The notes under the pieces were generated by a model. That model searched no databases and was not told where the DNA came from. It worked only from the letters and a program-made list of their open reading frames with translations. A DNA stretch of 64,000 bases, taken from positions 522,654 through 586,653 of the forward strand of contig NZ_PTXN01000001.1 in NCBI RefSeq assembly GCF_012726345.1, in the 5' to 3' direction. Both the position numbers and the translations under genes were made by a program. Shown here piece after piece: positions 8,684 through 17,411 of this stretch. This stretch comes from Marinomonas sp. UCMA 3892. GTDB lineage: Bacteria; Pseudomonadota; Gammaproteobacteria; Pseudomonadales; Marinomonadaceae. Each line of letters opens with the position of its first letter. Position 1 is the first letter of the stretch.

Positions 8684-9817
8684 ATGAAGTGGCTTACTTA
8701 TCCGGCATTTTTGTTGTTGCACACACTGGGCATCATCGGCATGCTTCGTACTTTATTAGGTCTTTCCATAGTCGGTGGCATCCTCACTTTAGTAGCACCT
8801 TCGCGGCTAGCTGAGATGCTGTGGGCCGTATTGGCCTATCTAGCGATTGCCAGCCTGTGGCTTCTATTGCAGGAAATCGGTCAGTTGCAACGCTATTGTG
8901 AAGAAACTGTCCTGCAGAGTACCAATGAGCCTTTCAGCGCTATTCAGTGGTTGTTGTTGCAGCCTGTCAGCCGCGGGTTTCAGCAGTGGCTAAACCGCGA
9001 GCAACGTCAACAACAGCTGTTACAGCAGCGTCTGGATGAGATATCTCACTCGTCACATGAGCTTGAACAAAGCGCCGCCTTGGTAACTCGTAACGCCGAA
9101 GGGCAAAGTGATTCAGCTACCGTAGCGGCAGCAGCGGTAGAAGAGTTAAATGTGAGCATCATGCAGGTGGCTTCACTGGCTGCCGACTCTCGTCAAACCA
9201 GCGTTGTGGCCAGCGAACAGTTGGCTGATGGTATCGAGCAGCTCACCAATCTGGTGCGACAGGTGTCCGAGATGGCGCAGCAAGCTATTACTACCGACGA
9301 GTTGATCCGCCAATTGAGCAGCAATTCGCACATCATCAATGAAATGTCCGGTACCATCCGCAGTATCGCCGACCAGACTAACCTGCTCGCTCTTAATGCA
9401 GCTATCGAAGCTGCGCGTGCGGGCGAAAGTGGTCGCGGTTTTGCTGTGGTGGCTGATGAAGTACGTCGTCTGGCCATGCATAGTCAGGAGTCTGCTACAG
9501 AAATCAGTCGCAATATCGAATTGGTGCAACAGCATATCAAGGAGGCCGCTGTCCAGGTGTCTGATTTGACCGGGTTAGCGCACCGCAGTGCCGAAAATTC
9601 AGAAAGGGTGCGGACGTTACTCAATCAAGTTCAGCAGCATACCCAGCAACTAACGGGGCAAGTCGATCAAGTGGCGGTCAGTACCGAACAGCAGGGGCAG
9701 GCTGTGGCGGAAATTGCTGAATTGGCCGATCGTGTTCGTCGGGGTAATGCCGATAATTTGCAGGCTGCCGATCAGGCACGCACCATTGCCCACCATCTGG
9801 CTCACCTTACAGGATAA
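8684..9817 (+). CDS. Methyl-accepting chemotaxis-like protein without periplasmic sensor or HAMP
   Basis: A 377-aa protein with two closely spaced N-terminal membrane segments (about 5-35 and 42-63), almost no periplasmic loop, a short glutamine-rich linker (about 85-125) and then a complete MCP signalling domain with tip [32 protein letters not shown]. No HAMP or Cache/PAS domain is seen. It is probably a signalling output that gets its input from a partner; the NIT-like membrane gene five bases downstream is the obvious candidate. Codon choice is visibly richer in CAG and CTG than the neighbours, and the pair is bracketed by direct repeats, suggesting acquisition as a unit. Confidence 0.88.
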   Translation: MKWLTYPAFLLLHTLGIIGMLRTLLGLSIVGGILTLVAPSRLAEMLWAVLAYLAIASLWLLLQEIGQLQRYCEETVLQSTNEPFSAIQWLLLQPVSRGFQQWLNREQRQQQLLQQRLDEISHSSHELEQSAALVTRNAEGQSDSATVAAAAVEELNVSIMQVASLAADSRQTSVVASEQLADGIEQLTNLVRQVSEMAQQAITTDELIRQLSSNSHIINEMSGTIRSIADQTNLLALNAAIEAARAGESGRGFAVVADEVRRLAMHSQESATEISRNIELVQQHIKEAAVQVSDLTGLAHRSAENSERVRTLLNQVQQHTQQLTGQVDQVAVSTEQQGQAVAEIAELADRVRRGNADNLQAADQARTIAHHLAHLTG

Positions 9818-9822
9818 TTAGT

Positions 9823-10674
9823 ATGAATAATATCCACTATGTATTACCGCTATTGTTCACCATTCTGATGGTATTGGCCTTGTTGTTTTATGGTTTACAC
9901 TGGCGCTTGCAACAAAAAAAGCGCTTACATATCCAATTGAACATTCGTCAATTGACTTTGCTGCGAGTGCTGATTGCTGAATTTCAGCGTCATCGCGGTC
10001 TTAGTAATGCTGTGCTTTGCGGCGACACCAGCATGAGTCAGGATCTTGCCACCACCCGACAGAGCTTGGATCAACATATTCGTGCCGCCCAGGAGTTTGA
10101 TGGCACGCATCGAAACGCTTGGAACAGTCTGATCGATCACTGGTCGCGCATGCGTGAAGGGCGAAGTAGTGACCGAGCGAATAATCTCATCCAGCATCAC
10201 CTAATTATCCGTAACAGCATTTTTCTGATGGAAGATGTGGCCAGCGAGATTGATTTGACTAAAGGCCTGCCTGAATTGGGCTACTTGCCCTGTATCTGGC
10301 GAGAAGTAATTCAGGCGGCAGAATGGGCGGGTCAGGCACGCGCTTTGGGTACTGGCATGGCCGCAGCCGGACAAAGTAGTGTCGAACAACGGGTAAGAAT
10401 GCATTTCCTCTATCAGAAAATTGAATTACTGGCAGGCAAGGCTTTTGCTACCTTGCAACATCATGCTATTGAACATCCACAGATGAATGAGTTTCGTCTA
10501 CAACATTGTGAACAGGTAGTAGCTGATTTTCTAAGTTGTATAAAACAGGAGTTGCTCGGATCGGAGCTCCCTGTGATTGCCGCTAAAACCTATTTCCAGC
10601 ATGCCACTCAAGCAATAGATGAACTGCTGGCCTTAGTGGATACAGCATTGGGTCAGCTGCATCCGCGAGGCTAA
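9823..10674 (+). CDS. Membrane-anchored NIT-like (nitrate/nitrite sensing-type) protein
   Basis: A 283-aa protein with one N-terminal membrane helix (about 5-25) followed by an all-helical domain. The motif LIAEFQRHRGLSNAVLCGD near residues 48-66 resembles the ERG/HRG helix that opens NIT sensor domains, and later helices such as LGYLPCIWREVIQAAEWAGQARALGTG fit that fold. No output domain (HAMP, kinase, GGDEF, ANTAR or MCP) is present, so it probably acts by contact with the receptor encoded immediately upstream. The NIT assignment is by pattern recognition and the ligand is unknown. Confidence 0.65.
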   Translation: MNNIHYVLPLLFTILMVLALLFYGLHWRLQQKKRLHIQLNIRQLTLLRVLIAEFQRHRGLSNAVLCGDTSMSQDLATTRQSLDQHIRAAQEFDGTHRNAWNSLIDHWSRMREGRSSDRANNLIQHHLIIRNSIFLMEDVASEIDLTKGLPELGYLPCIWREVIQAAEWAGQARALGTGMAAAGQSSVEQRVRMHFLYQKIELLAGKAFATLQHHAIEHPQMNEFRLQHCEQVVADFLSCIKQELLGSELPVIAAKTYFQHATQAIDELLALVDTALGQLHPRG

Positions 10675-10716
10675 GGAAGATGGAATGTGTCGCCAGTGGA
10701 GCCATGATCCATGCAT

Positions 10717-10748
10717 TTTGCTACCATCCAAAGCTTGAAGACTTTTTC
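10717..10748 (+). repeat. Right copy of 32-base imperfect direct repeat
   Basis: TTTGCTACCATCCAAAGC, then 6 bases, then ACTTTTTC, matching 8479-8510 in the same orientation. It ends 14 bases before the YbbO-like gene start, so it may also hold promoter or regulatory bases. Confidence 0.7.
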
Positions 10749-10762
10749 CATGAGGAAGCACT

Positions 10763-11596
10763 ATGCAATATTCTATTCTTATCACAGGTTGTTCGACGGG
10801 AATTGGACTGGAAGCAGCCAGAATGCTCCAAGATCGTGATTTTCTAGTAGTGGCGAGTTGTCGCAAGCAAGAAGACGTAGCTGTGTTACAAGCCCAAGGC
10901 ATTAAGCACGTCGTGCAGCTGGATTTAGCGGATTCGGCTTCGATAGAAAAAGGCTTGCAAGAAACATTAGCGATTACCAACGGCCAGCTTTTTGCTTTGT
11001 TTAATAATGGCGCCTATGGCCAGCCCGGTGCGGTAGAAGATTTGCCTGTTGATGCGTTAAGAGCTCAGTTTGAGTGTAATTTCTTTGGTACGCACGAGCT
11101 GACAACGAAAGTACTGAAAATAATGTTAGCTCAAGGTTACGGACGCATCATCAATAACAGCTCTGTGCTTGGCTTAGTTGCTGCTCCGTTCCGCGGTGCT
11201 TATAACGCCAGTAAATTTGCTTTGGAAGGCTTAACAGATACCCTGCGTTTGGAATTGTCGGACACGCCTATTAAGGTTTGCTTAATTGAACCTGGTCCGA
11301 TTGAAAGTCGTTTTCGTGCGAATGCGTTGCTTGCTCTAAAAGACAATATCGACATAGAAAATAGCCGTCACCAAAAAGGCTATGCAGAAGCGATTGCTCG
11401 TTTGAGTAAAGAGGGCGTGACGTCATCGCAAACCTTGCCAGCCAGTGCAGTGGTGAAAAAACTGATTCATGCGTTGGAGTCAACTCATCCAAGAGCGCGT
11501 TACTATGTGACTATGCCAACGTACGCCGCTGTTGTAATGAAACGAGTATTACCTACTTGTTTATTGGATTGGATAATGCGACGCCAAGGCGCTTAG
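10763..11596 (+). CDS. ybbO: Short-chain dehydrogenase, YbbO-like
   Basis: A 277-aa classical SDR oxidoreductase. It has a cofactor motif TGCSTGIG at 8-15, the NNGA strand at 81-84, catalytic Ser (133/134), Tyr147 and Lys151 in GAYNASKFALEG, and LIEPGPI downstream. The GCRKxEDV-like segment, the C-terminal VVKKLIHALES...RYYVTMPTYAAVVMKRVLP stretch and overall length agree with E. coli YbbO, an NADP-dependent aldehyde reductase. A GAGGAAG ribosome site precedes the ATG. Its physiological substrate here is not known. Confidence 0.88.
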   Translation: MQYSILITGCSTGIGLEAARMLQDRDFLVVASCRKQEDVAVLQAQGIKHVVQLDLADSASIEKGLQETLAITNGQLFALFNNGAYGQPGAVEDLPVDALRAQFECNFFGTHELTTKVLKIMLAQGYGRIINNSSVLGLVAAPFRGAYNASKFALEGLTDTLRLELSDTPIKVCLIEPGPIESRFRANALLALKDNIDIENSRHQKGYAEAIARLSKEGVTSSQTLPASAVVKKLIHALESTHPRARYYVTMPTYAAVVMKRVLPTCLLDWIMRRQGA

Positions 11597-11621
11597 GTTT
11601 TAAGAGGCTAGTTCAGCGCTG

Positions 11622-12626
11622 CTAATCTAGCTTTTCTAGCCATTGAGTCATGGCTGATAAGTAGTTTGTTCGAGCGGATTGATGAGATAAATACAAGTCA
11701 TGGAAACCTTGAGGAATACTCGCTTGCGTGAGGTTCGTGAAGGTTTTCTTGGCCGCTTGCTGCATGCTATTGACATCTAACACGCCATCGCCTTGTTGTA
11801 TTTCTTTTACTGTACGCTTACCTATAGTACTGATTTCTGAATGGCAAATTAGCGTTGGGATAGCGAGACGTTGATTAGCAAGACGGCGCTGTGCAATGAT
11901 GACTTCTCTTAGCCAATGAAAAGAAAGATCAAAGCCCCGTGGGGGTTTCCAATCTAATCGATAATCCCATTCTCCACCAAATACTGTGTGTAGTGATTTT
12001 GAGTAAATGTTGATTTTTTTAGCTCGTAAATACGAAAATGGTAGTAAAGACACTAATATTCGAACTGGCCAGCTGACGAAGTTTAATACGGCTGGCGGGA
12101 ACGGCAGGGCGAGAAATGGACTGTTGAGCATCAGTCCAATCACTTCTGGAAAGGCTTTATTGTAATAGCTTTCGCGTTCGGGCAATGCGTAAGGCTGCGC
12201 CAAATAGGTCGATACGACTAAGCCGCCAGTAGAGTGCCCGAGTATGACTACTTGATTCACCCCATCTTCTTTTATGGTGGCCAAGGCAATGTCTAAATCT
12301 TGGCCATATTGTTCAATTGATTCGCACCAATTAGGCGGAGTCGAAGGGCGAATCGAGCGACCGTAGCCTTGTAAATCTAAGGCATAGAAACGATAACCTA
12401 AGTCGATAAAGTGTTCTGCTAAACCAGTCTGAAAAAAATAATCCGTGTAACCATGAACGTACAAAATGGCTTTTGTCGCGTCTGGGTTACCGATATGGTG
12501 AATGAGTGTGGTGTGGACTTTGGTTTTTGGGCCAGCAAAGGAAAAAGTGCGAGCAAGAAAGTCGACGCCCAATAGATCTTCACATTCGTTTACTTGTTGC
12601 CAGTGTTGTCCTATTGGTGCGCTCAT
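11622..12626 (-). CDS. Alpha/beta hydrolase (lysophospholipase / serine aminopeptidase S33 type)
   Basis: A 334-aa cytoplasmic-looking hydrolase. It has an oxyanion strand YVHGYTDYFF (57-66), a nucleophile elbow GHSTGG with Ser132, and a C-terminal GFHDLYLS with His309 as catalytic base; an Asp near 280-284 is the likely acid. The family covers monoacylglycerol lipases and lysophospholipases. It converges on ybbO with a short 25-base gap. The substrate cannot be told from the sequence. Confidence 0.85.
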   Translation of the reverse strand: MSAPIGQHWQQVNECEDLLGVDFLARTFSFAGPKTKVHTTLIHHIGNPDATKAILYVHGYTDYFFQTGLAEHFIDLGYRFYALDLQGYGRSIRPSTPPNWCESIEQYGQDLDIALATIKEDGVNQVVILGHSTGGLVVSTYLAQPYALPERESYYNKAFPEVIGLMLNSPFLALPFPPAVLNFVSWPVRILVSLLPFSYLRAKKINIYSKSLHTVFGGEWDYRLDWKPPRGFDLSFHWLREVIIAQRRLANQRLAIPTLICHSEISTIGKRTVKEIQQGDGVLDVNSMQQAAKKTFTNLTQASIPQGFHDLYLSHQSARTNYLSAMTQWLEKLD

Positions 12627-12644
12627 TATGTTTTTTCCTTCGTA

Positions 12645-12932
12645 TTAGCCGAAAATATTATCACCTAGCTGATCAATCGTAAGCTTGGCTTTGCGCAATG
12701 TTATTTCAATACATTCGTCGCGGTTTGGCATGAGGTCAGAACGAATAAATTTGTGTGTTTTTTGTTCTTCACCTTCGCCTTTGGTGATGGTTGCAGCAAC
12801 GCGATATTGGCCACCATCTTTCATTGGTGCTGGTATAATTGAAAAACCTTTGTGTTCTACGACGTCTTCGGCTTTTTCTGGTGCGCTTTCGCCACCTGCA
12901 AATAGCCCTTTAAGGCTAGATAAGATACCCAT
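12645..12932 (-). CDS. HlyU-family small protein
   Basis: A 95-aa protein with the family pattern VEHKGFSIIPAPMKDGGQYRVAATITK...THKFIRSD and a C-terminal KLTIDQLGDNIFG. The Pfam HlyU family is annotated as transcriptional activators, though direct DNA binding is poorly supported for these short members. It lies 18 bases upstream of the hydrolase gene in the same direction, so the two are probably an operon. Confidence 0.85.
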   Translation of the reverse strand: MGILSSLKGLFAGGESAPEKAEDVVEHKGFSIIPAPMKDGGQYRVAATITKGEGEEQKTHKFIRSDLMPNRDECIEITLRKAKLTIDQLGDNIFG

Positions 12933-13092
12933 GAAATTATTCTCCTATGTTTTGCGCTATTTTTCGGGGATTTGTTGTATTAGTCAAATGCCGTCGTATT
13001 ATTTATTTTAATCGGTTACAGAATTACCACAGGATAATCGTCCTGTCGAAGTATAATAAATCTTTAGCGTTTTCTTTTCCTAGGGTATTAGC

Positions 13093-14082
13093 TTGAAAAA
13101 AACAATGAGCACAATTACTCAAGTTGCCACACTTGCAGGCGTTTCTAAAGCCACGGTTTCTCGAGTGTTGAGTGGCACCACGCCAGTCAAAGACGAGACA
13201 AAATCTCGGGTGTTGGATGCTATTAATACACTCTCTTATAGCCCTAATCAGGCGGCTCGTTCACTTGCTAGTAACAAAACCTATACCATTGGTTTGGTTG
13301 CATCTCGCATTGATACCGCTTATTACGGCCCTGCTGCGAGTGGGGTTGAAAAAGCCTTACGAGGTGGTGATCGTCATGTGATTATCGCCAGTGGTAACGG
13401 ATCGTTAGAAGGCGAACGTGAAGCCGTTGATTTTTTGATTAAACGTCAAGTTGATGCCTTGGTTGTACTGACAAACTTTATGTCAGAAGAGGAAATTGCT
13501 GTTATTAATAAGCGTTGCCCTGTTTTTGTTTTAAACCAACATTTTCCTGGTGACGACGGTCATAGTATTTCTTTCGATAATTTTGCGGGTGGTGAAATGG
13601 CGACCCAATATCTTATTGATAAAGGCCATAAAAAAATTGCGACTGTCACTGGCCCATTATGGAAACATGATGCGTACCAGCGTTATTTAGGCTGCCAAAA
13701 AGCGCTACAAAAAGCAGATATTGCCCTGCATTTTCAACTTGAAGGTAACTTTAGTGCGAATTCTGGCATGACTCATATGCAATCTATTTTAGAGCGAGAA
13801 GATAAACCAACAGCGATCTTTTTTGCTAATGATATTATGGCGATGGGAGCACTGCATGTATGCGCCGAGCATGGTGTTAAGGTTCCCGAAGATATTGCCA
13901 TAATAGGTTTTGATGACCTTGATATGTCTAAGTATTATTCCCCAAGTATTACCACCATAAAATTGCCTTTATATGATATGGCTGAAGCCACCGCATATCT
14001 GCTTTTAAACAGCGTTTACGGTGCTCATTTCCCTTTAAAAACGACTTTTTTCCCTGAGTTAATTGTTCGTCAATCTGCTTAG
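13093..14082 (+). CDS. LacI-family repressor of the sugar/glycoside operon
   Basis: A 329-aa regulator with an N-terminal LacI helix-turn-helix (ITQVATLAGVSKATVSRVLSG, 8-28), a hinge near 55-62 and a periplasmic-binding-like sugar domain to the end (IIGFDDLDMSKYYSPSITTIKLP). The chosen start is the TTG at 13093, because TAGGG at 13081-13085 is 7 bases away; an ATG at 13105 is an alternative. It directly precedes the ABC/oxidoreductase operon, where a TGAAA-TTTCA operator overlaps the start of transcription, so it is the likely repressor. Confidence 0.93.
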   Translation: MKKTMSTITQVATLAGVSKATVSRVLSGTTPVKDETKSRVLDAINTLSYSPNQAARSLASNKTYTIGLVASRIDTAYYGPAASGVEKALRGGDRHVIIASGNGSLEGEREAVDFLIKRQVDALVVLTNFMSEEEIAVINKRCPVFVLNQHFPGDDGHSISFDNFAGGEMATQYLIDKGHKKIATVTGPLWKHDAYQRYLGCQKALQKADIALHFQLEGNFSANSGMTHMQSILEREDKPTAIFFANDIMAMGALHVCAEHGVKVPEDIAIIGFDDLDMSKYYSPSITTIKLPLYDMAEATAYLLLNSVYGAHFPLKTTFFPELIVRQSA

Positions 14083-14121
14083 TTTGACTTAGTTGCCCTC
14101 AAAACAAATAAGTAAAAAGTA

Positions 14122-14149
14122 TTGACGGGGATCTTTTATTGTCTAATAT
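14122..14149 (+). promoter_or_regulatory. Sigma-70 type promoter of the sugar operon
   Basis: TTGACG (14122-14127) and TAATAT (14144-14149) are separated by 16 bases. Transcription would start near 14157, directly over the LacI-type operator. Confidence 0.7.
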
Positions 14150-14156
14150 TTGTTCA

Positions 14157-14170
14157 TGAAAGCGGTTTCA
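14157..14170. promoter_or_regulatory. LacI-type operator
   Basis: TGAAAGCGGTTTCA is a near-perfect 14-base dyad (one mismatched pair) of the TGAAAnCGnTTTCA form bound by LacI/GalR proteins, placed at the expected transcription start. Confidence 0.75.
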
Positions 14171-14250
14171 TTTCAAGTTTTACCATTTTCAGCTCAAGCC
14201 TTTCGCGAGGAAGTATTGAGGACAAAAACCCAATAGAGGATAAAAATAAT

Positions 14251-15489
14251 ATGATGGGTAAAAAACTGTTCGCTGCCACAATAGGGGCAGGTTTTATGAG
14301 TGCATCGGTGCAAGCAGCTGATGTGGAAGTGATTCATTGGTGGACATCAGGTGGTGAGCAAAAAGCCGTTACTGTGTTAGCTGAAGAATATAACAAACTC
14401 GGTAACGATAAATGGGTCGATACGGCTGTTGCATTAGGCGAAAATGCACGATCACTTACTATGCAGCGTATTCTTGGTGGTGATGCACCTGGTGCCGCAC
14501 AATTCAATACCTCTCGTCAGTTCGAAGAATTGATTGAAGAAGGTCTTCTCCTTGATCTCACTCCGGTTGCGGAAAAAGAAGGCTGGAAGAATTTTATTCG
14601 TCCTTCCAGTATTTTAAACCCCTGTATGAAAGACGGCGGCATTTATTGTGTGCCCGTCAATATTCACTCTAATCAATGGCTTTGGACGAATAAGAAAGTC
14701 TTTGCTGATGTGGGAGTGAAAGAGCCGCATACATGGGAAGAGTTTTTAACGGTTGCCCCTAAGATCCAAGCGGCAGGCTATATTCCTTTGGCATTTGGTG
14801 GACAAGGTTGGCAAGAGCGCCATGTTTTTGATGTGGTGATGATTGGTATGACAGACGAAAAATTCTGGAATAGTGTATGGAAAGATAAGGACCCCAAGGC
14901 TGCTAGCAGCGATAAAATGCGTAAAGTCTTCGAAACGTTTGGTGCGTTACGTCAGTTTACGGATGCAGGTGCACCTGGTCGAAACTGGAATGATGCCACT
15001 AACATGGTTATCACTGGCAAAGCCGCTGCACAAGTAATGGGTGACTGGGCTCGTGGTGAGTTTGCTGCGGCAGGAAAAGTCGCCGAAGTGGATTACGGTT
15101 GTATTCCGGGACCCGCAAAACGCCCTTCTCTTACTCTTGGGGGTGATGCATTTATCTTCCCTAAATCCTCTGATAAAAACCTTGAAGCGGCACAAATGAA
15201 GTTAGCTTCTATGATGTTGAGTCCAACTATTCAAGCAAAATTTAATAATACTAAAGGCTCCTTGCCTGTGCGCGCGGATGTCGATTTAGATGTAGCCGAT
15301 GCATGTATGAAAAAAGGTCTCGCTTTGTTGGATGACCCCAAAGCTACTATCACACCTGCAAATAATTACATTACGGAAGATACGAATGGGCAGGTTCAAG
15401 ATCTAGTTTCTACTTTCTGGAACGAACCAAGTATGTCTGTTGACACTGCGCTTAGCATTTTCAAAGGCATCATCGAAGACGCTGAGTAA
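14251..15489 (+). CDS. ABC sugar transporter, periplasmic binding protein
   Basis: A 412-aa extracellular solute-binding protein (family 1, CUT1 transporters). The signal peptide is MMGKKLFAATIGAGFMSASVQA, with cleavage before ADVEV, and a typical mature start VIHWWTSGGEQKAV follows. The frame continues upstream to a TTG at 14122, but that falls within the promoter; AGAGGA at 14235-14240 serves the ATG at 14251. It resembles glucose/mannose-type binding proteins (GtsA-like). It is the first gene of the transporter-enzyme operon. Confidence 0.93.
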   Translation: MMGKKLFAATIGAGFMSASVQAADVEVIHWWTSGGEQKAVTVLAEEYNKLGNDKWVDTAVALGENARSLTMQRILGGDAPGAAQFNTSRQFEELIEEGLLLDLTPVAEKEGWKNFIRPSSILNPCMKDGGIYCVPVNIHSNQWLWTNKKVFADVGVKEPHTWEEFLTVAPKIQAAGYIPLAFGGQGWQERHVFDVVMIGMTDEKFWNSVWKDKDPKAASSDKMRKVFETFGALRQFTDAGAPGRNWNDATNMVITGKAAAQVMGDWARGEFAAAGKVAEVDYGCIPGPAKRPSLTLGGDAFIFPKSSDKNLEAAQMKLASMMLSPTIQAKFNNTKGSLPVRADVDLDVADACMKKGLALLDDPKATITPANNYITEDTNGQVQDLVSTFWNEPSMSVDTALSIFKGIIEDAE

Positions 15490-15529
15490 CCTTCGATAAT
15501 CAGAATAACCACCAGTTTCTCTAGAGTTT

Positions 15530-15553
15530 CTAGTACTAAAGATGCAGTACTGG
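15530..15553 (+). other. Intercistronic hairpin after the binding-protein gene
   Basis: CTAGTACT pairs with AGTACTGG (8 pairs including one U-G, 8-base loop). There is no T-run, so it is more likely to stabilise the binding-protein mRNA than to terminate. This is common in ABC operons, where the binding protein is made in excess. Confidence 0.5.
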
Positions 15554-15586
15554 CGGTTAATTCTCGTATTTCAAAAGGAGTTCAAG

Positions 15587-16504
15587 ATGGAAGAGACTAT
15601 GGTTACTTCAGCAAAAGTGTCTAAACCCAGACGAACAAAACGTGTGCAAATTTCTTCGTTATTAGCCAGTGCTCCTATGGCGATCGTAGCAATTGGTGTG
15701 TTTGTTGTTTGTGTCGGTTATTCGGTGGTGCTTTCTTTCACGAAATCACGCTTGTTCCCTAATTTCAATTGGGTTGGATTGGATCAATATGAGCGACTAT
15801 GGGGAACGTCTCGGTGGATAGTATCAGTCGAAAACTTATTTTTGTACGGTGTGTTATTTATCGCCTTGTGTTTAGTTTCCGGTTTTTTTATGGCGGTCTT
15901 TCTGGATCAGAAAGTACGTTTTGAAAGTGGTTTTCGAACCTTATTCCTTTATCCCTATGCTATGTCCCTAGTAGTAACTGGATTGGTTTGGCAATGGATG
16001 ATGGAACCTTCTCTTGGTCTTCAAAATGTGGTTCAGCGCATGGGCTGGGAGTCTTTCGAATTTGCGCCTTTGGTCGATCCACAGTATGCCATTTATGGTG
16101 TACTGATCGCTGCCGTGTGGCAATCATCTGGGCTAGTGATGGCCTTGATGCTGGCTGGATTACGCGGTATCGATGGCGAAATTTGGAAAGCGGCTCGTGT
16201 GGACGGGATTCCCACTTGGAAAACTTACTTCTTTATTGTTCTTCCGATGATGCGACCTGTGATGATTACCTCTGTGGTGTTGCTTGCTGTGGGCGTGGTG
16301 CGGGTTTATGACCTTATTGTCGCGCAAACCGGTGGCGGCCCTGGCATGTCGACGGAGATGCCAGCTAAGTTTGTTATTGATCACATTACAGCCCGTGGCA
16401 ATGTTGGCCTAGGAATGGCGGCGGCGACCATGATGTTGCTTCCAGTACTCTTGGTCATTGGTCCTTGGATTTATCGCGAATATGTTCGTCCAACGAAACA
16501 TTAG
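15587..16504 (+). CDS. ABC sugar transporter permease (MalF/UgpA-like)
   Basis: About 305 aa with six predicted membrane helices and the CUT1 EAA loop (EIWKAARVDGIPTWKTYFFIVLPMMRPV) that contacts the ATPase. A longer frame opens at 15542, but AAGGAG at 15575-15580 is ideally placed for the ATG at 15587. It works with the next permease and the ATPase to import the ligand delivered by the binding protein. Confidence 0.92.
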   Translation: MEETMVTSAKVSKPRRTKRVQISSLLASAPMAIVAIGVFVVCVGYSVVLSFTKSRLFPNFNWVGLDQYERLWGTSRWIVSVENLFLYGVLFIALCLVSGFFMAVFLDQKVRFESGFRTLFLYPYAMSLVVTGLVWQWMMEPSLGLQNVVQRMGWESFEFAPLVDPQYAIYGVLIAAVWQSSGLVMALMLAGLRGIDGEIWKAARVDGIPTWKTYFFIVLPMMRPVMITSVVLLAVGVVRVYDLIVAQTGGGPGMSTEMPAKFVIDHITARGNVGLGMAAATMMLLPVLLVIGPWIYREYVRPTKH

Positions 16505-16513
16505 GAGTCGATC

Positions 16514-17407
16514 ATGGAACAGATTCAACTAACTGGTCCACATGGGCCAAAACCGAAAAAAACCACAGTATCACGGCTTGGCGTTTATGCATTTTTATTC
16601 AGTGCTGCCGTTTTCTTTTGTATCCCCTTGTATGTGATGTTGATTACATCGCTAAAAGGTATGCCTGAGATTCGCTTAGGGGAGCTTTTTTCGTTACCTG
16701 GCGACCCAAGTTTTGCCGCCTGGGTAAAAGCGTGGGGTGAGGCCTGCTCTGGGGTGGAGTGTAATGGCATACAAACGGGTTTCTGGAACTCGGTAAAGAT
16801 TACGATTCCAAGTGTGGCGATATCTATCATCCTCGGTTCGATCAATGGTTATGCTTTGTCATTCTGGCGTTTTAAAGGCTCAAATTTATTGTTTGGTCTT
16901 TTACTGTTTGGCGCCTTTGTGCCTTTTCAAGTAGTGATCTTTCCGCTGATTATTTTCCTTCGCGAGGTTGGTCTTTATGGCTCTTTAACGGGGATTATTT
17001 TGATTCACACTATTTTTGGTATGCCCATTATGACTTTGTTATTCCGCAATTATTTTTCATCGTTACCCGATGAATTGTTTAAAGCAGCACGAGTGGATGG
17101 TGCGAATTTTTGGCAGATTTTTTTTCAAATCATGATGCCGCTATCTATTCCTGTAACGGTTGTCGCGGTGATTTTACAGACCACGGGAATTTGGAATGAT
17201 TACTTATTGGGGCTGATTTTTGCCGGTCGAGAGAACCTGCCAATGACAGTGCAATTAAACAATATTGTGGCCACGACATTTGGCGTACGTGAATACAACG
17301 TGAATATGGCGGCGACGATTCTTACAGCGTTAGTACCGCTGGCTATTTATTTGTTGTCTGGCAAATATTTTGTGCGTGGCATAGCGGCTGGCGCGGTGAA
17401 GGGGTAA
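16514..17407 (+). CDS. ABC sugar transporter permease (MalG/UgpE-like)
   Basis: 297 aa, six helices, EAA loop ELFKAARVDGANFWQIFFQIMMPLSIPV. A ribosome site AGGAG overlaps the preceding stop codon, and the gap is 9 bases, so the two permeases are co-translated. A hydrophilic loop with two Cys (GEACSGVECNG, near residue 75-85) faces the periplasm and could form a disulfide. Confidence 0.93.
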   Translation: MEQIQLTGPHGPKPKKTTVSRLGVYAFLFSAAVFFCIPLYVMLITSLKGMPEIRLGELFSLPGDPSFAAWVKAWGEACSGVECNGIQTGFWNSVKITIPSVAISIILGSINGYALSFWRFKGSNLLFGLLLFGAFVPFQVVIFPLIIFLREVGLYGSLTGIILIHTIFGMPIMTLLFRNYFSSLPDELFKAARVDGANFWQIFFQIMMPLSIPVTVVAVILQTTGIWNDYLLGLIFAGRENLPMTVQLNNIVATTFGVREYNVNMAATILTALVPLAIYLLSGKYFVRGIAAGAVKG

Positions 17408-17411
17408 GGCG

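Noticed and set aside
8479..10748. Full mobile element with its own recombinase
   Set aside because: Only imperfect direct repeats are present; no integrase, transposase or toxin gene lies within, so only a recombination footprint is suggested.
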